Positions 1 through 12,019 of a stretch of 64,000 bases of DNA are shown piece by piece (position 1 is the stretch's first letter; every line of letters begins with the position of its first letter). This DNA is from Artemia franciscana (taxonomy: Eukaryota; Arthropoda; Branchiopoda; Anostraca; Artemiidae). The notes under the pieces were generated by a model. The model saw only the letters and a program-made list of their open reading frames with translations, was not told the origin of the DNA and made no database searches. The stretch is taken from contig NC_088871.1 in NCBI RefSeq assembly GCF_032884065.1, positions 19,666,755-19,730,754 on the forward strand, written 5' to 3'. The translations under genes were made by a program, and so were the position numbers.

Positions 1-325
1 CCGATCGTCATTTGTATCCCGGTGTCCCGTTCTGTATATACATTCGGTTTTTAGTTTTGTTTTTCTCCTTTATTTTTTTCCTTTTTTATTTTTTTTCTTT
101 TTTAGTTTATTTAGATTTTTAGATTTTTTAGTTTTTTTATTAGTTTTTAGTTGTTTTTTTCTTTTTAGTTTTTTTGTAGTTTTTACCTTCTTTTTAGTTT
201 TTTCAGTTTTTTTTTTACTTATGTCCTGGTCGTCATTTATACTCCCTGTGTCCCGGTGCTTTGTTGATTGCTAATCGAACATTCCTTTTGTCCCGGTCGC
301 TTTCTCTTTGAGTGTCGTCATTTAT

Positions 326-452
326 TTAGATTGTCAGGTTTACCGACTCTTGAACATGCAACATATAATTGTCCATGGGAAAAACAATCCATATTCAGAT
401 CTATACCTCATGATTCTAATGATTGCCCTTGAGCTTTGTTGATGGTGATTGC
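326..452 (-). pseudogene. Helitron Pif1-like helicase, C-terminal fragment
   Basis: The minus strand reads LAITINKAQGQSLES, then GIDLN, then [14 protein letters not shown]. This is the last conserved motif block (motif VI region) of the SF1 Pif1-type helicase carried by Helitrons, which is thought to unwind the donor during rolling-circle transposition. One in-frame stop interrupts the block after QSLES. It is a short remnant, with no Rep (HUH) nuclease and no N-terminal helicase motifs nearby. The same block recurs at 1947-2513, 4357-4520 and 5535-5735. Confidence 0.7.
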
Positions 453-699
453 TAATTTAGTTTTTTTTAGTTTTTATCTTTTTTTTTTTTTTTTATTTTT
501 ATTCTTAATTTTATTAGTTTTCTTTTTCTCTTCTATTTTTCAGTTTTTTCCTTTTTTTTAAGTTTTTTTTTTAGTTTTTAGTTTTTTTAGTTTTTTAGCT
601 TTTTTATTTTTTTTTTAGTTTTTAGTTTTTTTTTGTAGTTTTTGCCTTTTTTTAGTTTTTTCAGTTTTTTTTTTAGTTTTTAGTTTTTTACCTTTTTTA

Positions 700-776
700 G
701 CCTAACCAGGATTTGAACCTGGGACCTTCATTCTCCGTTCTGACACCCTCTCTCATCGAGTGACTACTCCAGCATG
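700..776 (-). other. tRNA-like segment inside a Helitron (T-arm/B box)
   Basis: On the minus strand a 5-bp stem CCAGG/CCTGG closes a 7-nt loop TTCAAAT (706-722), giving a canonical T-arm and B box. An A-box-like TAGTCACTCGATGAG lies upstream and can form three D-stem pairs. The anticodon stem does not form well and the acceptor stem pairs only partly, so this is not a working tRNA gene. It looks like a tRNA- or SINE-derived piece captured by the element. A nearly identical copy is at 1348-1425. Confidence 0.45.
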
Positions 777-870
777 TTCATTTGGTGTTTTAAATGGTAT
801 ATTATTAACGAAATCACCTGATCCACAGACAGACAGACAGACAACTTATTTTTATATATATAGATAGATA

Positions 871-1022
871 CTAGCTGTTGGGGTGGCGCTTCGCGCCACC
901 CCAACACCTAGTTGGTGGGGGCGCTTCGCGCCACCCCCCAAGCCCCCCGCGCGCGTAAGTCGTTACGCGCCATATTAGTTACGCGCCATTGTAGTTGTGT
1001 CCCTATGTCCCACCTGTGAATA
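871..1022 (-). mobile_element. Helitron 3' terminal module with double hairpin
   Basis: CTAG at 871-874 is the minus-strand 3' terminus. Next to it, 877-905 forms a perfect 13-bp stem (GTTGGGGTGGCGC, loop TTC), the hairpin expected just inside a Helitron 3' end. A second imperfect GC-rich hairpin follows near 915-940, then ACGCGCCAT repeats to about 995. The module abuts the 5' end of the previous copy (864), so two elements stand head to tail. The GC content contrasts sharply with the AT-rich surroundings. Confidence 0.8.
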
Positions 1023-1048
1023 TAGATAGATATATATATATATATATA

Positions 1049-1597
<549 letters not shown>

Positions 1598-1921
1598 CTA
1601 GCTGTTGGGGTGGCGCTTCGCGCCACCCCAACACCTAGTTGGTGGGGCGCTTCGCGCCCCCCCAAGCCCCCCCGCGCGCGTAAGTCGTTACGCGCCATAT
1701 TAGTTACGCGCCATTGTAGTTGTGTCCCTGTGTCCCACCTGTGAATATAGATAGATTTATATATGTGTTTCAAACTACGTAAAAATTGCGAATATACAAC
1801 ATTCTTGGCTTTCCCATTGTCTGTCCATATACAAAGCATGTACTAATAATGACGTCATATGCAAACGCTCTTTTTACAAACAAACAAACATGCATACACA
1901 CAACTCGTTTTTATATAGATA
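1598..1921 (-). mobile_element. Short Helitron, 3' module plus helicase tail
   Basis: CTAG at 1598-1601 with the same 13-bp hairpin and GC-rich module (to about 1745) is followed by the helicase C-terminal tail ([18 protein letters not shown], about 1765-1835, minus strand), one TGACGTCA site (1850-1857), and a variant 5' end ending in TTTTTATATAGATAG near 1921. It is an internally deleted derivative of about 320 bp that keeps only the last residues of the helicase. Confidence 0.65.
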
Positions 1922-1946
1922 GATAGATAGATAGATACAATACAAA

Positions 1947-2513
1947 TTAACTACGTAAAACTTGTGAATATACAACAGTCTTCGCTGTCCCATTGTCTGT
2001 GCGTATAAATAGATTGTCAGGTTTACCGACCCTCAAAGATGCAACATACAATTGTACATTGGTAAAGCAATCTGTATTAAGATCTATACCGCATTTTTCT
2101 AGTGATTGCCTTTGAGCTTTGTTGATGGTGGTTGCAAATGCTAATCGAATTGGGAATTGCAATCTTTTAAATTGAAAAAGCAGATCCGTTGGAATCATGG
2201 GAATGCGAGGAATAAGAACAGCCTCACCCTCATAAGGCCCTGTCAAGATTGTGGCATCTATTAGGTTTTCCATTGTTTTTTTTTTTACGGCAAGTCGCGT
2301 GCCATTGCAAAGCTTTGGTGGGTTGATATTTCTTAAAAGTATTATTGGTACGCCTATTTTTAGTTGTAGCAGGTGTGGTGGACACCCTGAAGGATCTATG
2401 GAATTTAAAAATTCAGATGGATAATTAACCGCTTCATTTGGTTCCCTAATACAAATTAACTGCGTAAAACTTGCGAATATACAACATTCTTCGCTGTCCA
2501 ATTCTCGCTGCAT
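1947..2513 (-). pseudogene. Helitron Pif1-like helicase, C-terminal third
   Basis: This is an open frame of 188 codons. It contains PPHLLQLKIGVPIILLRNI and CNGTRLAV (the typical Pif1 C-terminal region around motif V), then [20 protein letters not shown] and [14 protein letters not shown] (motif VI region). Family members normally read INKAQGQSLE; here G is R, and YVACSRV reads YVASLRV, so motif VI is probably damaged. The natural start is lost: the first Met lies in a junction of two helicase pieces (the frame opens with a copy of the element's own C-terminal tail). It is a fragment of a protein that is normally well over 1000 residues long. Confidence 0.75.
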
Positions 2514-2639
2514 ATAAATAGATTGTCAGGTTTACCGACCCTCGAACATGCAACGTACAATTGTCCATGGGAAAAACAATCAGTATTAAGATCAATACCA
2601 CATTTTTCTAATGAATGCGAGGAATAAGAACAGCCTCAC

Positions 2640-2879
2640 CCTCAAAAGGCCCTGTCAGGATTGTGGCCTCTATTAGGTTTTCCATTGTTTTTTTTACCGC
2701 AAGTCGATTGATTCCTCGGCACGCCTTCTTTTTTCACTTTCTCTTTTAGCAGCAAGTCTGCTTTCGCGTTGCTCTGGTAGTTCCTCAGCACGCTTTCTTT
2801 TCTGACTTTCTCTATCAGCAGCAAGTTTTTTGGCATAGACTCTTTGAGCATCTTCATCAGTCATTGTAAACTTAAACAT
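2640..2879 (-). pseudogene. STPR-like repeat protein, N-terminal fragment
   Basis: The frame starting at 2879 reads MFKFTMTDEDAQRVYAKKL followed by about two 23-residue units with the core RESQKRKRAEE and RESEKRRRAEES. It matches the start of the frame at 7886-8236 (+). It breaks off in the second unit where helicase sequence begins, so the element is internally deleted here. A second frame overlapping it is a shadow. The likely role, by analogy with STPR domains such as that of FMBP-1, is DNA binding through short helices. Confidence 0.55.
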
Positions 2880-3036
2880 TAATAGATTTCTACGCGAACA
2901 TATGTCTTATATAACTTGAATGACGTCACCTTCAAAGCAAAAATGACGGCAACTAATTTCATGACGTCAGCCGAAACATGACGTCACCTGATCCACAGAT
3001 CCACAGACAGACAGACAACTTATTTTTATATATATA

Positions 3037-3098
3037 AGATATATATATATATATCTATCTATCTATATATCATATATATAGATAAATAGATATCTTTA

Positions 3099-3182
<84 letters not shown>
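3037..3182. repeat. (TA)n-rich tract
   Basis: Impure TA with GATA interruptions runs to 3110, then becomes pure TA to 3182. It separates two minus-strand Helitron pieces. Confidence 0.95.
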
Positions 3183-4345
<1,163 letters not shown>

Positions 4346-4356
4346 ATATATATAGA

Positions 4357-5150
<794 letters not shown>

Positions 5151-5309
5151 TATATACTAGCTGTTGGGGTGGCGCTTCGTGCCACCCCAACACCTAGTTG
5201 GTGGGGGCGCTTCGCGCCCCCCCCAAGCCCCCCCGCGCGCGTAAGTCGTTACGCGCCATAATAGTTACGCGCCATTGTAGTTGTGTCCCTATGTCCCACC
5301 TGTGAATAT

Positions 5310-5735
<426 letters not shown>

Positions 5736-5739
5736 CATT

Positions 5740-5890
5740 CCCTGTCCCGGTGTCCCGGTCGTCATTTACATCCCCCTGTTTCCCCCGGTGTCCCCGTTGT
5801 AGTTGTGTCCCTGTGTCCCGGTCGTCATTTATATTCCCTGTGTCCCGGTCGTCATTTGTATCCCGGTGTCCCGGTCTGTATATACATTCG
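5740..5890. repeat. CCCGGTCGTCATT minisatellite
   Basis: Tandem units of about 25-30 bp share the core TGTCCCGGTCGTCATT followed by TATATTCCC or TGTATCCC. Other arrays lie at 1-45, 1080-1225, 4840-4895 and, inverted, 8295-8540. All are inside Helitron copies. Confidence 0.85.
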
Positions 5891-6770
5891 TTTTTTAGTT
5901 TTGTTTTTCTCCTTTATTTTTTTCCTTTTTTTTTTCTTTTTTAGCTTATTTAGATTTTTAGATTTTTTAGTTTTTTTATTAGTTTTTAGTTTTTTTTTCT
6001 TTTTAGTTTTTTTGTCCCGGTCGTCATTTATATCCCCCTGTTTCCCCCGGTGTCCCCGTTGTAGTTGTGCATTCGTTTTTTAGTTTTGTTTTTCTCCTTT
6101 ATTTTTTTCCTTTTTTTTTCTTTTTTAGTTTATTTAGATTTTTAGATTTTTTAGTTTTTTTATTAGTTTTTAGTTTTTTTTCTTTTTAGTTTTTTTGTGG
6201 TTTTTACCTTCTTTTTAGTTTTGTTAATTTTTTTTTTTACTTATGTCCTGGTCGTCATTTATACTCCCTGTGTCCCGGTGCTTTGTTGATTGCTAATCGA
6301 ACATTCCTTTTGTCCTGGTCGCTTTCTCTTTGAGTGTCGTCATTTAGTTTTTTAGCTTTTTTACTTTTTTTATTAGTTTTTAGTTTTTTTGTAGTTTTTG
6401 CCTTTTTTTAGTTTTTTCAGTTTTTTTTTTTTAGTTTTTTATTGGTTTTTACCTTTATTTTAGCTTATTTTTCAGTTTTTTCCTTTTTTTTAGTTTTTTT
6501 TAGTTTTTAGTTTTTTTAGTTTTTTACCTTTTTTTAGTTTTTTTAGTTTTTTTAGTTTTTTAGCTTTTTTATTTTTTTTATTAGTTTTCAGTTTTTTTGT
6601 AGTTTTTGCCTTTTTTTTATTTTTTTTAGTTTTTTAGCTTTTTTATTAGTTTTTAGTTTTTTTTGTAGTTTTTGCCTTTTTTTAGTTTTTTTAGTTTCTT
6701 AGCTTTTTTATTTTTTTTATTAGTTTTTAGTTTTTTTTGTAGTTTTTTCCTTTTTTTAGTTTTTTCAGTT
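5890..6770. repeat. T-rich TTTTTTAG-type low-complexity array
   Basis: Long runs of T are broken every 6-9 bases by AG, AC or GC (TTTTTTAGTTTTTT, TTTTTACCTTTTT). Related arrays lie at 59-225, 455-690, 1228-1345 and 6980-7625, and in complementary form at 8876-9295. They are inside Helitron copies and carry no coding signal. Confidence 0.85.
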
Positions 6771-6860
6771 TTGACGTCACCTGATCCAGTTTTTTCAGGT
6801 GACGTCACCTGATCCACGATCCACAGATCCACAGACAACTTATTTTTATATATATAGATA

Positions 6861-7706
6861 GTTTTTTTTTTACTTATGTCCTGGTCGTCATTTATACTCC
6901 CTGTGTCCCGGTGCTTTGTTGATTGCTAATCGAACATTCCTTTTGTCCTGGTCGCTTTCTCTTTGAGTTTCGTCATTTATTTTTTTCTTTTTTAGTTCTT
7001 TTAGTTTTTACCTTTTTTAGTTTTTTTTAGTTTTTTAGATGAAAATTTTTTTTAGTTTTTTCCTTTTTTTCTTTTTAGTTTTTTATTGGTTTTTACCTTT
7101 ATTTTAGCTTATTTTTCAGTTTTTTCCTTTTTTTTTAGTTTTTTTTTATTTTTTATTTTTTTTAGTTTTTTACCTTTTTTTAGTTTTTTTAGTTTTTTTA
7201 GTTTTTTAGCTTTTTTACTTTTTTTATTAGTTTTTAGTTTTTTTTTGTAGTTTTTGCCTTTTTTTAGTTTTTTCAGTTTTTTTTTAGTTTTTTATTGGTT
7301 TGTACCTTTATTTTAGCTTATTTTTCAGTTTTTTCCTTTTTTTTTTAGTTTTTTTTAGTTTTTAGTTTTTTTAGTTTTTTACCTTTTTTTAGTTTTTTTA
7401 GTTTTTTTAGTTTTTTAGCTTTTTTATTTTTTTTATTAGTTTTTAGTTTTTTTTGTAGTTTTTGCCTTTTTTTAGTTTTTTTAGTTTTTTAGCTTTTTTA
7501 TTAGTTTTTAGTTTTTTTTGTAGTTTTTGCCTTTTTTTAGTTTTTTTAGTTTTTTAGCTTTTTTATTTTTTTTATTAGTTTTTAGTTTTTTTTGTAGTTT
7601 TTGCCTTTTTTTAGTTTTTTCAGTTTTGACGTCACCTGATCCAGTTTTTTCAGGTGACGTCACCTGATCCATCCACAGACAGACAACTTATTTTTATATA
7701 TATAGA
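6861..7706 (-). mobile_element. Helitron 5' half, T-rich
   Basis: On the minus strand the 5' end (TC complement at 7705-7706) leads into the GACGTCACCTGA inverted repeat (7628-7662), T-rich arrays and a short minisatellite (6861-6975). It parallels 6240-6858 in order and sequence but lacks a CTAG end. The previous copy's 5' end (6858) touches it, so the copies are nested or tandem. Confidence 0.6.
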
Positions 7707-7885
7707 AGATATATCTATATATATAAAAATAAGTTGTCTGTCTGTGTGTCTGTCTGTCTGTCAGGTGACGTCATGTTTCTGTGTCGACTGACGTCATGAA
7801 GTTAGTTGTCGTCATTTTTGCTATGACGGTGACGTCATTAAAGATATTTAAGACATGCGTTCACGGAAAAATGTTTAATTGTAAA

Positions 7886-8236
7886 ATGACTGAAGAACCT
7901 ACAATGGCAACAGCCGAGGAAGCTGCTCAAAGAGTCTATGCCAAAAAACTTGCTGCTGATAGAGAAAGTAAGAAAAGAAAGCGTGCCGAGGAATCACAAG
8001 AACAGCAAGAAAACAGGCTTGCAGCTGATAGAGAAAGTAAGAAAAGAAAGCGTGCCGAGGAATCACAAGAACAGCAAGAAAACAGGCTTGCGGCTAAAGA
8101 ACGCAAAACCGCGCAGTTAGATGAAAATCCACCTGGAAAGCGAGAGTCAAAACATATCAAAACTGAAAATGATAGCGATGATGATTGGGTTTGGGATTTT
8201 GACTTGGATAAGGTCATCAATGCCTACCAGATTTAA
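7886..8236 (+). CDS. STPR-like 23-residue repeat protein of Helitron
   Basis: A 116-residue open frame starts at the Met of [20 protein letters not shown]; the same Met context is conserved in minus-strand copies, which is why I prefer it to the in-frame ATG at 7796. Residues about 23-70 are two nearly identical 23-residue units (core RESKKRKRAEES, then EQQENRLAA). Then come a short third start (KERKTAQ), a basic stretch (GKRESKHIK) and an acidic, aromatic tail (ENDSDDDWVWDFDLDKV). The repeat length and the R/K-rich, E-rich helix pattern fit the STPR domain (one score and three residue repeat, DNA-binding in silkworm FMBP-1). STPR-like repeats are, as far as I recall, also seen near the N terminus of some Helitron proteins. 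It may be the first exon or domain of the lost autonomous protein, or a separate small DNA-binding protein. Expression is not shown. Confidence 0.6.
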   Translation: MTEEPTMATAEEAAQRVYAKKLAADRESKKRKRAEESQEQQENRLAADRESKKRKRAEESQEQQENRLAAKERKTAQLDENPPGKRESKHIKTENDSDDDWVWDFDLDKVINAYQI

Positions 8237-8294
8237 GTTAAAAAACAAAGGTTCGGCGATATGTACTTCATAGTGACGCTGAAAAATAAAGAAG

Positions 8295-8540
8295 AAAAAA
8301 TAAATGACGACCGGGACACAGGGACACAACTACAACGGGGACGCCGGGGGCACAGGCGGGATATATAATTGACGACTGAAACACAGGGATTGTTTGAATA
8401 GAAATTACAGACCGGGACACAAATGACGACCGGGACACTGGGACACAGGGAATATAAATGACGACCGGGACACTCAAAGAGAAATTACAAACTTGGACAC
8501 CAGGACACAAATGACGACCGGGACACAGGGAATATAAATG
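8295..8540. repeat. GACGACCGGGACAC minisatellite (inverted copy)
   Basis: About eight degenerate units have the core AAATGACGACCGGGACACAG, the complement of the arrays at 1080-1225 and 5740-5890. They lie between the STPR-like frame and the helicase tail. Confidence 0.85.
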
Positions 8541-8639
8541 CTATTTATATGCACAGACAATGGGACAGCGAAGAATGTTGTATATTCGCATGTTTTACGT
8601 AGTTAAAAATATATATTTATATCTATCTCTATTCACAGG

Positions 8640-8796
8640 TGGGACACAGGGACACAGCTACAATGGCGCGTAACTAATATGGCGCGTAACGACTTACGCG
8701 CGCGGGGGGGCTTTGGGGGGCGCGAAGCGCCCCACCAACTAGGTGTTGGGGTGGCGAAAAGTATATCTATATATGGGGCGAAAGATATACAGCTAG
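8640..8796 (+). other. Helitron 3' terminal module
   Basis: It contains GGTGGGACACAGGGACACA, two copies of ATGGCGCGTAAC, GCGCGCGGGGGG and a GGGGGGCGCGAAGCGCCCC hairpin (8714-8732), then a modified last hairpin and CTAG at 8793-8796. It is the same module as 871-1022, 1598-1750, 5013-5150 and 5157-5308 on the other strand. Confidence 0.75.
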
Positions 8797-8800
8797 TATA

Positions 8801-9330
8801 TCTATACATATAAAAATAAGTTGTTTGTGGGTTATGTCTGTCTGTCTGTCTTCTCGCATATGACGTCTGAATTATAAAAAGGTAAAAACAACCAAAAAAA
8901 CTAAAAAGAAAAAACTAAAAAAACTAAAAAAGCTAAAAAAAAAGGTAAAAAACTTGAAAACTAAAAAAGAAAAAAAGAAAAAAAGGTAAAAACTACAAAA
9001 CTAACCTAAAAAGAAAGAAAAACTAAAAAAAAGGTAAAAAAAACTAAAAAAACTAAAAAAGAAATAAAACTAAAAAAGGAAAAATAGTGAAAAATAAAGG
9101 AGAAAAAGAAAACTAAAAAAATAAAAATAAAAAAAATAAAAAAGGTGAAAACTACAAAAAAAACGAAAAAAGAAAAAAACTAAAAAAGCTAAAAAAAAGT
9201 TAAAAACCCAAAAAAAAACTAAAAAGAATAAAAGAAAAAAACTAAAAACTTATTTCAAAACTAAAAAAGAACAAAAAAAAACTAAAATATAAGTCCGCAT
9301 ATGACGTCTGAATTATTTCATCATATACCA
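8801..9330 (+). mobile_element. Second plus-strand Helitron, 5' part
   Basis: A 5' terminus TCTATACATATAAAAATAAG starts at 8801, five bases after the previous copy's CTAG, followed by TTGTTTGTGGG, (TCTG)n and an A-rich array. No hairpin/CTAG end is found downstream, so the 3' end is missing or has decayed. Sequence from about 9316 on looks unrelated to Helitron. Confidence 0.6.
8876..9295. repeat. A-rich AACTAAAAAA array between 21-bp direct repeats
   Basis: About 420 bp of A runs broken by CT, GG and GT, the complement of the T-rich arrays. It is bounded on both sides by the same 21-bp sequence beginning CGCATATGACGTCTG (8855-8875 and 9296-9316), with no mismatch. Confidence 0.9.
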
Positions 9331-9440
9331 ATTCAAAAACCAAAGTAACCATGTATTTTGTCGACTTCGAAGACCGAATAAGGCCCTTTGAGGGCTTTTT
9401 ATAGAGATTTTTTGGAATAAATATCTTATCTTATCTAAAG
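9330..9440 (+). repeat. Possible 3' end of an unclassified retroelement
   Basis: The run GAATAAGGCCCTTTGAGGGC (a small hairpin) followed by GGAATAAATATCTTATCTTATC looks like a LINE or SINE 3' end with a short TTATC tail. No coding sequence is attached, so this is only a suggestion. Confidence 0.3.
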
Positions 9441-9973
9441 CCTAATACTTCACCATCTTCCATGAAGTTCCAACGTCTTTTAAATCTTACCTAATTATAC
9501 CTACACATACCATTTGGAAAAAACAAGCTTTCGAAATGGCCCTAAATGGACTGCCAAGTTTATTCAGTCATTTGATTCAGCAGGTTGATTCAGTAAACTG
9601 TAAGAAGGAAGCATCGGCTGTTTTTTGTTTTTGCAGAAGAAGAAATATCTAAATAGATGGCCAAGTTGATTCAGCCAAAAAAGAACCATTTGACGTAATA
9701 CTACTGTTATTTCCTTGTATAAATGTGTTTAATGCCTATTTTCCCAACTGTAATCAACGGTTTCACAAATTTCTTTACAGTAAAGCGTAATTTCTCTTAA
9801 GAAGGAAGCATTTTGCCGTTTTTTTAAATGTCTTTTAAATCTTGTCTAATTTTACCTTTACATACAATTTAGAAATAACAAGCTTTCAGTTTTCCCTAAA
9901 TGGATGGCCGAGTTGATTCAGCCAAAAAAGAACCATTTGACGTAAAATTGCTGTTATTTCCTAAGAGGTCTTT
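9441..9973. repeat. Unclassified repeat, left part, interrupted by LINE
   Basis: Units of 200-250 bp recur with landmarks CTTTTAAATCTTACCTAA, ATAACAAGCTTTC, CCCTAAATGGATGGCC, GATTCAGCCAA and AACCATTTGACGTAA. Two to three copies lie here and another at 12032-12445. The LINE at 9986-12019 is inserted in the middle of one unit. No protein is recognised. Confidence 0.7.
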
Positions 9974-9985
9974 AATGCATATTTT
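9974..9985. repeat. Target-site duplication, left (AATGCATATTTT)
   Basis: A 12-bp direct repeat identical to 12020-12031 flanks the LINE exactly where the coding homology ends. The uninterrupted unit at about 9715-9740 reads AATGCCTATTTT at this point, which confirms the insertion site. Confidence 0.85.
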
Positions 9986-12019
9986 TGACTTACTTGACAT
10001 AAGTCTCCTGCTGGGCACTGCTTGGCGTAGAGAGTGACGTATGCCTCTTCCGCCCACTTCGGTCCATGGTGAGTGTTTCCTTTTCGCCCTGTCTGATGTT
10101 TGCCATCGTCAAGAACTCGGACAGGCTGTCGGACCAACGTTTTTTCGGTCGGCCGCAAGGTCGCTTCCAACCAACTTTGATAGGGTCGAAGTCATAGATC
10201 CTCTTTGCGGGTAGATGTGGTGGCATTTGAAGCAGATGCCCGAACCATCGTAAGGTTCGCTTGGCTGCTTGAGTAGAAAACCAAAACTGCTCTGTGAGCT
10301 GCAGAAGCTTTTCATTGCTGACGAAGTCAGACCATCGTAGGCCCTCAATCCTCCTCAGGCGCTTTGCATGAAATATGTCTATTTTCTTGAGGATTACAGC
10401 TGATGCTTGCCATGTCTCAGCTCCGTAGAGCATCACAGAGCCGTCTAGAGTGTTGAAGATCCGCAGTTTCGTTGTGCGACTGATGTTTGGTTTTCACCAG
10501 ACGTGACGATTCAGTCTACCCATGACAAAAGACGCTTTAGATAATCTCACCTGCAGCTCGGGGAGAAGTGAGCCATTTGAAGAAATTACGGAGCCCAGGT
10601 AGGTGAAGTCTTTAACAACCTCGATGCTATTGGTGCTGTCCAGGCTAACTGAAGAGTTAACAGCAGGAGAAGATGGGTCTATGGCCATAATTTTAGTTTT
10701 GTTCCAGTTTATATGCAGTCCTGCTTTGACAGCCTCTTCTCGCAAAAGAGGAGCACTTCCAGCAGCTGCTCCATGGAGTCCGCCAGAATGGCCAAGTCAT
10801 CGGCAAAATCAACATCTGTGATGGTATGATCTCCGATTTTGAGCCAAAAGCTGAGACGTGAAGTGGTTTTTGTCATAATGTAATCTACGATGACATTGAA
10901 GAGCTCTGAGGCCACTGCACATCCTTGGTGTACCCCTATCGTGATTTGAAAGAACGGGCTGCGCCGACCATTTACATATACACAGCTCTCCATCCCCTGG
11001 TGCAGTGCCTTGAGAAGTCTGCAATATTTCTCGGGTAGGCCAGTCAACTCTAGAATCCGCCAAAGAGCTTTTCGATCGACTGAGTCAAATGCAGCACGGA
11101 AGTCAACGAAGGCAATAAATGCTTTCTGTCGGAACTCTCTGGTCTTCTCTACTATTTGTCGAGTCATGAAAATCTGCTCGATGGTTGAACGATTATACAT
11201 AAAACCAGCTTGCTCCGGTCGCCGGGTTTTTCGAATGATGCTCTGACATCAATCCAGCAGGACCATTGAAAACAGTTTGCCAGGGACTGACAGTAGGGTC
11301 ATTCCTCAGTAGTTGGAGTAGTCGCTTCTTGAGCCTTTTCTCTTCTATAAGGGGATGGTGACACCCTTCCACCAACCCTCGGGAATTATCTCTGTTTGCC
11401 AGATTGTAGAGAACAGGGTTTGTAGAAACAGGAGCATTGCAGGACCTCGATATTTTAGCAGCTCTGAGTTTAAGCCACAGATACCAGCAGCTTTATTATT
11501 CTTGAGTCTTTTTACTGCATGCCCAATTTCTGAGGGGCTGAAAAGGCTCATCTGGCGGAACATCTGTTCCAGGCCTTTGACTGCAAGGTTGGCTGGGACT
11601 ATCATTAGGAGGTGCAGACATACCAGTATTATTGAGGAGCGAGCAGAAGTGGTCCTTCCACCGCTCAAGACAAGAACCTTCGTCAGAAAGAAGTGCACCA
11701 TCCCTGGACAGGACGGGACCCAAGGTGGGAGTTTTATTTTCAGTGAGATCTCGGAGATGCTTGAATAGGCTGCCCATGTCTTTCTTTTTTGCAGCTAGCT
11801 CAATTTCATCAGCTTTTCTTGCAACAAACTGGGTTCTATCCAGGTGAATGAGTCTGTTCCGCACTCCATTGAGCCTTCGATATGTGGTCATGTTCCCAAG
11901 AAGTCTTGCTTTCCGTCTTTGCTCTATGACTTGCAGTGTTTCATTAGTTAGCCACGATTTCTTTGGATAACTCCTCTTGCCAAGCACTAGTTGTGCTGCT
12001 TCGCTGGTCTGCAATTTAA
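9986..12019 (-). mobile_element. 5'-truncated LINE (non-LTR retrotransposon), RTE-like
   Basis: About 2.03 kb on the minus strand between perfect 12-bp target-site duplications. It holds the reverse transcriptase and C-terminal region but no endonuclease, so it was truncated at the 5' end on insertion. The 3' end is short and lacks a long poly(A), ending in AGTAAGTCA-like sequence. The C-terminal ...MLYGAETWQ..., RRIEGLRW and RPCGRPKKRW motifs are typical of RTE-type and related LINE proteins. The clade assignment is tentative. Confidence 0.8.
9990..12019 (-). pseudogene. LINE reverse transcriptase, frameshifted
   Basis: Successive frames on the minus strand follow one protein: pre-RT region (12019-11500, with RRKARLLGNM and DGALLSDE), RT motif 1-2 (KAAGICGLNSELLKYRGP, about 11540-11480), motif A with VDFRAAFDSVDR (about 11100-11070), motif B (GVHQGCAVASELFNVIVDY), motif C (VDFADDLAILAD, catalytic aspartates kept), then thumb/linker (KTKIMAID, FTYLGSVISSNGSL) and the C-terminal region. 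At least four frameshifts break it, near 11500, 11360, 11200 and 10450; the catalytic residues themselves survive. The Met at 12026 belongs to the target-site duplication, not to the element. Confidence 0.8.

Larger units (their letters stand above)
1..864 (-). mobile_element. Helitron fragment, 5' half, opposite strand
   Basis: Read on the minus strand this begins with the Helitron 5' terminus (TCTATATATATAAAAATAAG, complement ending at 864), then a (TCTG)n block (about 823-843), a tRNA-like stretch (700-776), T-rich low-complexity DNA (455-690 and 59-225) and the CCCGGTCGTCATT minisatellite (1-45, 225-325). A helicase tail lies between. No CTAG hairpin end is seen, so the 3' end is outside the window or lost. 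The assignment rests on end sequences shared with better preserved copies downstream. Confidence 0.65.
1936..3036 (-). mobile_element. Internally deleted Helitron with helicase and STPR remnants
   Basis: On the minus strand the order is: 5' end with (TCTG)n (about 3005-3036), leader with three TGACGTCA octamers, a start of the small STPR-like protein (2640-2879), a partial helicase block (2514-2640), and a longer helicase C-terminal block (1947-2513). The Rep nuclease and most of the helicase are missing. The helicase end is present twice, which points to recombination between copies. No hairpin 3' end is present. Confidence 0.65.
7714..8796 (+). mobile_element. Most complete Helitron copy, non-autonomous
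   Basis: The 5' terminus TCTATATATATAAAAATAAG (7714) follows an A, and the 3' terminus CAGCTAG ends at 8796 before a T, as expected for Helitron insertion between A and T. In order: (TCTG)n, three TGACGTCA sites, the STPR-like protein frame (7886-8236), inverted minisatellite (8295-8540), helicase tail [17 protein letters not shown] (8547-8605), and a GC-rich 3' module. The terminal hairpin is altered: GGTGTTGGGGTGGCG is followed by an AT-rich inserted stretch with GGGGCGAAAG before AGCTAG. The Rep/helicase core is deleted. Confidence 0.75.

Noticed and set aside
700-776. A functional tRNA gene
   Set aside because: Only the T-arm is good; anticodon arm and acceptor stem fail, and an identical copy lies within another transposon.
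7781-7885. Upstream extension of the STPR-like frame
   Set aside because: The longer frame begins at GTG, and the extension is leader DNA that is duplicated and rearranged in other copies; the conserved Met is at 7886.
11355-11768. Plus-strand frames across the first LINE
   Set aside because: They are shadows of the minus-strand reverse transcriptase.
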